NCBI GenBank assembly: GCA_015143295.1 | Contig: CM026552.1 | Location: 59,576,944-59,640,943, forward strand | Source of the DNA: Tetracentron sinense | Taxonomy: Eukaryota; Streptophyta; Magnoliopsida; Trochodendrales; Trochodendraceae | Reading direction: 5' to 3' | DNA length: 64,000 nucleotides | Shown here: piece after piece, positions 22,801-31,800 of the stretch | How the letters are laid out: the number at the start of each line of letters is the position of its first letter | Numbering within the stretch: position 1 is the stretch's first letter | The notes under the pieces: generated by a model | The model's input: the letters and a program-made list of their open reading frames with translations, nothing else | Database searches by the model: none | Told to the model about the DNA's origin: nothing | Made by a program: the position numbers and the translations under genes

Positions 22801-25800
22801 TGCTTATAAGGAATAAGGTTGCAGCTGATTCGGGGGGGGGGGGAGAATAGGGCTGCAGCAATGCTGTGAGGTGGCTGGAACAGCCTATGACAATGGCTAT
22901 GGGGTCTGGGAAGAGTGGCAGCAAGGGGAATGCTATAGGGTTTACTTGGGAGATTTGGATGTACAACAGAAAATAGAAAAAATAAAGAAGATCAATGGAG
23001 AAGAAGAGATGAAAGATAGAGAAGATTACCTTGGAATCACTCCAAGATTGACATCACACCATTCCCATCAGAGGAGATATTAAAAGCCAAAAAGCTCTCA
23101 TATTTCATTCATAAAAATTGTATAAATGTTTATCCCCAAAGAGAGTATTTATAAACAAAAGAATAAAACCATACTTAAATGAAAAATATCAAACTACCCT
23201 TATTATGTTCTCTCATAATAAACTAATTACAAGGGACAAAACAAAGTAAAAACAAACTAAATAAAATAAATAAGTAAATAACTAAAGGGGTTGGCTGGCC
23301 ACTATGGCTACCCATGCCCATTTATGGGCTGATCTCGACCCTCCGATCGCCATCTCTCGATCCAACGGTCGATCGTCCTCCAAGTCGTGATCCAATGGTG
23401 AATCCTCCTCAAAATAGAGATTCAATGGTGGATATCTAGCATAACAAAACCTAATGGTCCGATGTCCGCATCAGTTTATGTGAAGCTTTGGGTGTTTGGA
23501 TGCATCGATAACACGGGCTTTTGGATGTATTAAGTGTGCATAGGTGTAGGGTGTGTTTTGTTATTGAGCGTGTGAGATTTTAGAAATGGTATTTTGGTAT
23601 AAAAAAGCAATAGGTATTTTGGTCAAAAAAGGCCAAGGTTATTTTTGTCAATTTAAAAATTATTTTGGTTAAAAAATTCAAGGATATTTTACTCATTTTG
23701 AAACAGGGTCCTTTGGCTATTTTTTTTAATCTAAAAAAAGTGTATATTGGATTATTGGTGTCTTTTTCTTAAGCTCAAAGGGATCTTATGGGCCTCACGG
23801 CCCGAGGTGTACAATTGGTTGCTTGCTGCCCCTCTTTGTCGGAAGTTGTGGGCAAGTGAATGACAAAAGATTAAAAATGTCAAATTTTGCACATCAAAAC
23901 TAGCTGAATAAAAAAAGCTGAAATAACACATTCTACTCTAGAATAATCATTCTAAGCTTGTTGCGATGATTATGATGGTAACGTAGTGATGGATGTATAA
24001 TATAAGAGCGATGTGTGCCAAAGCCAGGGGTCGCATACTAGAGAAGGAGAATGAGAATAACAATGCATAAAGCCTGATGCATCTTGAGCTATGAATGGAT
24101 ATGATAGTGTCAATGTTTTAAGTTTGATTTGACACCTAGAAGCATAAATGAAAAATGATAATGCCACTGCACTTCTAAATATAGATGCATTAAATTTGAT
24201 ATGACACCTAAAAGAGTGGCATCAACGAAGAGTGATGCCTATCATAATTCCCAAGAACTTGGATAAGAACATCAATGAATAAAGCATAGTTTACCAGAGC
24301 GAGAAGCGAAAACGAGAATCAAAACGAAAGCGAGGCTAAAAAAAAACCTTAGGAAAAGGGAAGCGAGAAATGAGATATAGGCTCCTCATTCCCGTTATGT
24401 TATTATAGGTAGTTGTATCTTTGATTTTATCTTACATGAGATTTTTGTTGGAAAGTAGGCGCCTTAGGTTCCAAACCAACAATACTTGCTTAGAGTCTAC
24501 ACCCTAAGCTATAGACTGTGGTTTACCTCATCACTTCACACATACAACTCCCTTTGACTACTAAATGGGATGTGATGGAAGCGAGTCTGTCCAAGGAAGC
24601 GAGTTTCCTAGGAAACAAGACTGATTGAAGAAGCGAGTCTGGGAAAAATTTGATTTATCCTTGTTCCGAAACTTATCATCAAATCTCCATCTCTTGCTTT
24701 GATCTATTTAACATTTGTACTTGAAACGGTGAGTTTCTTTAAGGATCAGAATGACCTCAACCTACACTTGGTTATCCTATATATATGGAGGACATTGTAG
24801 TAATTAATAGGGGTGTTTTTTTCAACTCGAAAGTTTCTCTAGGCACTTTTCTTTCAAGAATGCTATATATTGGCAGGTTTTTTGTTACTTTTCCCATTTC
24901 ATCTTTAAGATTCTTTGACTGATTATTTCCCCATTTTTTTCCACTCATACAGAGATTACATGGTTTTGTCATATGCTTGGTTGCTGGTTTAACTTGTACG
25001 CTCCTGGTGAGTTCAAACTAAATATTGACTTCCAGTTTTCCTTTTTTACTTAGATTTTTTCTTTGTTCTTTCTTTATTACTGTTCAAGTGCTATATGCAT
25101 GACATGTATTCAAGTAGATCTACAAATACATTGATTCTATTGAAACTTACGTGTGTCTGTTAGACCTCGGTATAAGTGTCTTCTATTGGTTTTTGTTTCT
25201 TATGCATATCTTATATCATGTCACACAGTGTTACAAATCTCATTCTCGGGTTTATATCGGTTAAAGTTTTTCTCAGGAGATTTTCAAATCTGAATATTTT
25301 ATGGGTATTTTTCGCCTATATTTCGGTAATGATTAAAGAAATATATTGAAACTGTAGAAAATAGTAATAAATATCACAAAGTTAAAAATTCATAAAACCG
25401 ACAACGTTGTGTATTTCTAACAATTTTTAAAAATTTTTAGCTAAGTTTCGGTTAAATCTCGCGATATTTATGGGATAAAAAAGGAAAATTATATTTGTCA
25501 CGAGATTTTTAAAATATCACGATAAAAACGGATTTTTGAACATTAGATGTTTTTCTCGGTGTTGCATTGATTTTGGAGCAAGCTTAAACCATTAGCAAAA
25601 TATCATGATAAAAACGGATTTTTAAAATTGTCACATGTTATTACAATATTGCATCGATTGTTGTCAAAACATCTACGTGAGGCCAGATGTTCAGTTTTGC
25701 TGGTTGGCTAGGTGTCTAGGCGGTTCTTTTTGTAGTGCAGTCTAGAGTTCTGAATTTTTGAATTAGATGAATATTACCTATTATATTAACTATTAAGTAA

Positions 25801-28800
25801 AATATTAATTTAATTGTACAATACTTATTTAATAAAAGGGTCAAAGGTAAATAAAAGCTAGAAATAGTGAAATACTAATTTTAAGCAATAAGAATAAAGC
25901 TAAGTAACAACCAAGGTATAACTTGCAGAACAAGTTAAAGGCTGAATAAAAGTCCATTAGAATAAAAAGCATAGATGATTGCCATGTTTATGGATGTAGC
26001 TACTAGTGCTCTAAATTACTAACTATTGTTGCCCGTATAGATCATTATAAAGTTCAACCAAAGTTCATAACTATCTAATGACTCATCGAAAGCACTAGTA
26101 GCCCTCTAATTTGAAGTCACCATTGCTTTAATGTCTTCGATGCAAAAGGTCTTAGAAGATTTCAGAATGTTCTCACCATTGCGTCCTAAGCATTAGCTAA
26201 GCGGGTGCCGTAAATGCTAGGAGAGAGCTTCCTTTCGGGTTAAGAGTTCCCTGTCAGCTACTCTTTGAAAGTTTGAATAGCACATGGCTGCCTAGGCTCC
26301 GAGGCGAGCTTTAAGTAATCAGAAGTCTGGAACTCAAGTACTTTGTGGCTTATAGATTTGCCGTGACTTGTGATGTTTAGTGGCAATGTTGGAGGGGTCT
26401 CATATGGTTACTTTATTGAATACTACTTGTATTTAGAAAGGTATGGGAGGCCTTCCCAAGAACTGATTTGCATCTCCATCTCTTTTTCTTTATGTGGCAG
26501 TCGATGCTTGTTTTCTTCAATCCAATCAAGTTTGCGATAACATTCACATTTGGCAATCTCCTTTCACTTGGAAGGTTTGTGTTTAAATTTATATATCGTA
26601 TGTTACATGATGCTTCATGCTGGGAAAATTATTTGCTTTTGTTTGTTGTCACGTTAAGAAAGAAATTTTATATTTTATTGATATGTTATTAAACCCCATC
26701 AGTTATTAATTTTGCAAATTTCACTTAGGTAAAAAGAAGAAAATGGAAAATTATGTGTATTTCCAGATTAACTTAAAAAAATTGATCACTAATTTCTTGT
26801 GAGCCTCTTTGGGAAGGGTTTCAAAATTTACTAGGACTTGCACTCTCAGCTTTCATTTTAGATTATTATTTGAAAAGTCTGTCTTCAGTATGGAGTTTGA
26901 GAAAATAAGTGTCTCTCTTAAATAAAATAAACCAGTTATTTCTTTTCCTTTTTGTTTTAATTTTTGTGGTGTATTTTCTAGGACATGAATTTGCATGCTA
27001 GGGTTTCTGTTTACAGCATTTAAGTGAGGATTTGGTAGAAAATCCTTTTTTTTTGTGCATACTGAGGAAGAAGTATGTCTTGTAAATAATTTATCACCTA
27101 GGATTTGCTTAATCTAATGTCTTGGTTTCTTCATTCTTAGTCTTTGTAACTTGCAGAATTTTTGTGTTTTTCAGATGCTAAAGTTGGAGTGTTTTGTATG
27201 GCAGTACAGCCTTCCTCATAGGTCCCAAACGGCAAGTGACAATGATGCTTGATCCTGTTCGCATATATGCAACAGCCATTTACCTTGCAAGTATTATAAT
27301 TGCTCTGTTTTGTGCTCTTTATGTAAGTCCCATAATGCTTTTTTCATTAACTAAGTTATCTCTATTGTGCTTTTGACTAAGCTATTTCTCCTGTGTTTTC
27401 ATAGCTTTTTTTTCTCTTCATTTTCCTTTGAGCAGGTCCATAACAAGCTCTTAACATTTTTGGCAATCACTATAGAGTTTGGTGCACTTATCTGGTATAT
27501 TAGACTTTTCATCTAACCCCTCACTACTTCAACTAACTTATTTCATTTTTTCATTTATGTTACATTCTTATTCATAAGAATAATATTATAGATCATCTTT
27601 AATGAATCTCTAGATCTTCTACGTTTCTTTTTTTATACGAGTTGTTTTTGTTCACTTAAAAACTGTTCTGGTAGTTCGAACTCACTTGTTCTGCCTAAAT
27701 TATTAAAATCGGAAATTCTCGTGCTTCATTGACATGTTCATTTGATTACACATGTATCGTTTCTTGCTTTGCATATGGTATGCGAAGTGCATTAATATAC
27801 AGCGGTTGTATTTAGTTGAATCTTTCACAGATTAAAAAAAGAAAAGAAAACTATAGCAGTTAAGACCATAGTTCGAAAACTCGGCGAGTCACTCGAGTAA
27901 CTCGGCTGATTTACTCGACTCGGTTGAATTTCGAGTCGAGTCGCCTCAAAACTTGAATGAGTCACTATTTGCCGAGTTAATTGGGTGACTCGGTCGAGTC
28001 AAGCCGAGTTTTTCGACTCGCGGGACTAGGTTGAGTCACATACGGGTATTTTTATCATTTTTTTAAACCTAAACTCGAACATCACACTATTTTTACATCA
28101 TATTTTTTTTGGGTTTACAAAGACAACCTACTATGGGTACTATTAAACCTAGTTTATAGGCTTGAAGTTGTAAAACCAGCGTACTTTGAGTTTTTTAACC
28201 CATGTTTTTCAAGTTATTAGATATAATTTCTGAGTTGGACCGAGTCGAGTTTTTTTCAAGTTACTCGACCTAGCTAACTTTCGAGTCGAGTCGAGTTTTC
28301 GGGTTTTTGAACTATGGTTAAGACCCCTCTTTGGACAACATTGAGATTTAGAATTTTCAAGAGAAACGAGGTAATATGTTTAAGACTTTTAAGTTCTACT
28401 TGCTAAATCCATTCACACTTGTATGGTGCCTACTATAAGCTGCTGGTCCCTTGTTCGTCATGGTTCTTTTTGACCATTCTTTTTCTTGTCCCCCCTCCCC
28501 CCCCACCAGTAAAGCAGCGACCTTGATCCCCCTATCTTGCCCCATATGTTTCAATTACCTTCATTATGAGGCAATACTTACACAAATCGCTAGGTATGGT
28601 TTAGAGCTAAGAAGCCTACCTACATCAAGAGCACCTTTGTTTGTTCCTTTATAGATCTCTTGCCATGAGAAGTATTCGAATCTTCATGTCAAGCCACTTA
28701 GCTTCTTTGATCAAATTGAAGTTCAATGAGTGCTCAGCTGCTGTTGCTTGTTCCAACTTCCAAGGCTAAATTTGCCATCCTCTGCATTTTTAACTTTTTC

Positions 28801-31800
28801 CCTTCCTGTAATGGAGTAATTTGCCCATCTCCAGCATGTCATGAATTTTCAACATGCCGACTGAGGTCTTCCGGTGCTTACTACAGAAATCGATCTTGTT
28901 TTCCATCTGCATGAATTTCTCCAAGCAATGAATTGTGTGACCTCTAGGGTGAGTCAGGATTTGAGTTCTCCCTAGATCCTCCCATGAATTGGTTGTGCCG
29001 CTACAACTGTGCAAATCATCATACCCCGTGGTCTAGCTTCCCGTCCCCGTTAATGTACATTGTGGCGATCACCTTTGTCTCTTCTCAATGTGATTCGATA
29101 GCCCAAAACTCCTATTCCATATAATAGTGATCTAGCTCCTGGTATCCCAACACTACATGGGGCGTAAGCAGTTGTTGGCCAATGCTCAGTCAAATGGGGC
29201 CTTGATGCTTTTTTTTAAAATTGTATTTTATATAATATATATTCGATTGCAAATATAAAAGATTGTATTGAGTAAACGGAATGAATCTAACAATCGCTTT
29301 AGCTGGTATACAAAGATACCGTGAACACCTTATTTACCCTATGAATTGGCATCCTCGTTCGTTCTCCTAAGTTCTAAGCTGCAAATGTATACAAAATATA
29401 TTGTCCCTGCTTTAATGCCTCTAGGCTATGTTGTGGGGATTTGAGTCTGCATGCGAGTTACATGGACACTTACTCGTCAAAAACTCGCATGTTGTCTCTT
29501 AGAACTAGGATCTATACATCTGGACAAGGATTCAGACTCAGATCTGGACACAGACTCACCTACTATTTATAACTGTAATGTGTTTATATACAATACAACA
29601 GCTGGATGTTGTTGTTACCAACAAACTGGCCAGGTTCAGCAGGGATGAGTGAGCGCTGCTGCAATTTTGCTCTTTTCTACATAACAGTTAGTGTTGCTTT
29701 CAGTAGGAACATGCCCATTTTTTATGCGTGGGATTGTGTTGTTATTTTGGATAATATTGTCCTGGTACGATTACTTCAGTAGTTAATATCTTTTAATTGA
29801 TGTTCTTGATCCAACAATTGGCACACGGTGGTGATTATGTGCATAATGAACTTGAAACTTTTTAAAAATTTTTAGGAAAAAAAAAAAAGTCTCTGAGATT
29901 TTACAAGTTTGAGACTTGCATTTATTAGACAACACACATTAGTTATTCAACTTTATTAAGATCATTGCATGAGTAATTATTCTTTAATGTTCAAAATAGA
30001 GGCTCTTAATTTTATGGCTAAAATCATTCATAACAATCTAATTTTGGACATTAGTTAATCAAAGGAGAGGACCCTATTACTGATCTTGATCATTAAGCAT
30101 GTTACCGCGTGAATGGCATCCACATCATTTTTTGAAAAATATGGACACGCTATATTGTATTTTATGTATATGGAGTGGCACATAAAGTTAAGTACTTAAG
30201 TGTTTACATAAAATAACTAATGTTAATCATAGTAGTTAAACCAAGGATTAAAAACAGTTTATGGGGGATCTATCAGTCCCAACTGAAACCTATATGTATA
30301 GGTTTCAGTTTCGGACAATACATATAATTTTTTTTTTATATATAAAAATAAAATAGAATTAAATTTCTAAAAAATCAAATGAGTTAGATGAACCAAATTT
30401 ACCAAAAGTCATGGGTAGCGACTCAGAAACAAAGTAGCAAACACAATTACAATTACACACTGAATGAAAACATAACTAATAAATGATGCAAATCGCCTGT
30501 TTCGTATTGGTGTAAATTTTGTACAGGGGGTTATCAAAATCTATATGTATCCCCTGTTTCGTATCAGTTTTGGCGATTTTTATTTCCATGAGTTAAACTA
30601 TTGTTTTTCAGTACTTAGCAAACTAATCTTGTAATAGATTAACTATTATAGTCATTTGTTAAAAGTGTAACATATGTTTTATGAGTCGGTCTATGGGTAC
30701 TCCCAATTATACTCCCAAATATACGCCATAATCCTAACCGTTTATAACCAACCACTTAGGGCCAGGATTTGAGTTGGCTTATTTTGTCCTTTCTAATGCC
30801 ACATTAGCTCTAATCCTAACCATTTAATAATTGAGATCAATGGTTAGGATTTGGGAGTATATATCCTGTACACTTTGGGAGTATTGGGAGTATACCTAGA
30901 CTAATTCATGTATTATATGACTTGAATATATATCTGCAGAAATAGATTTTTCCATAGTGTTTGCATAATTTATCTTTTAAATATAATTTATTCTCATTGC
31001 TGTCTCTAATAGAATTCATCATGAAATTAAGAATACTATAGTTTTATCAAATAAATTAAAATACCCCTTCCAAAAAAAAATAAAAATAAAATACCCCTCA
31101 TGGCTTTGAATTCTATTTTATGAGGTTCACCAATTGTGACACCTCGCATCCGAGTCAAACTTTGACACCCATGTCCATGTCTTTGCAACATAGCCTTTTG
31201 GGTTATAAATAAAATTTGCACATCTCGAGGGACATTTAAGTTCCCAAAGCCCATGCATTAGTATTACTTAAATTGCCTTGAATAACTATTTGCCCATCAA
31301 AGCACCTTTGGAAAATTCTTCACGAATGTCTTTCCTCTATTCCCTCAAGTTTTAACTGAGATTTCTAAGTTAGATCGATTAATTTTTGGATGTTCTGTAC
31401 TGAGTTCCCCAAGTTCATATTCTACTGAAGGTAGATGAGTGGAAGGGAAACATGACATGTCTTCCTCCAAGTGGACTTGATCAAGTTTTGAGTCAACCAA
31501 TTTGAGCTTTCAAAACTATGATTATAATGCATTTTCTTATATGATGCAGTGGTCTACCATCCTCATGCCAGCATTTTTGGCACTTATCTAAGGAGTGGGT
31601 GTCGCGACCCAAAATCCCACCTAGGAGTTAGGAGAGACTTTGAGCGTGACTGTACATCATGTCATACCATCCTGTATAAATAAGCAAGACAACTAACATA
31701 GCAGAAGCATGAACCAAAAGTTTCTTTTATACATCAACAGTATTCCAAGTTATAACAAAACTATACAGGACAAAAGTATGAAATGGACATGCCTACTTTA

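Noticed and set aside
26468-26692. 74-aa plus-strand frame as a separate gene
   Set aside because: It is exon 3 of the SFT2-like gene read through both splice sites.
27194-27376. 60-aa plus-strand frame as a separate gene
   Set aside because: It is exon 4 of the SFT2-like gene with intron on both sides.
28790-29014. 74-aa minus-strand frame as a host gene
   Set aside because: No known domain, start context or exon partner was found; only mentioned as possible decayed coding.
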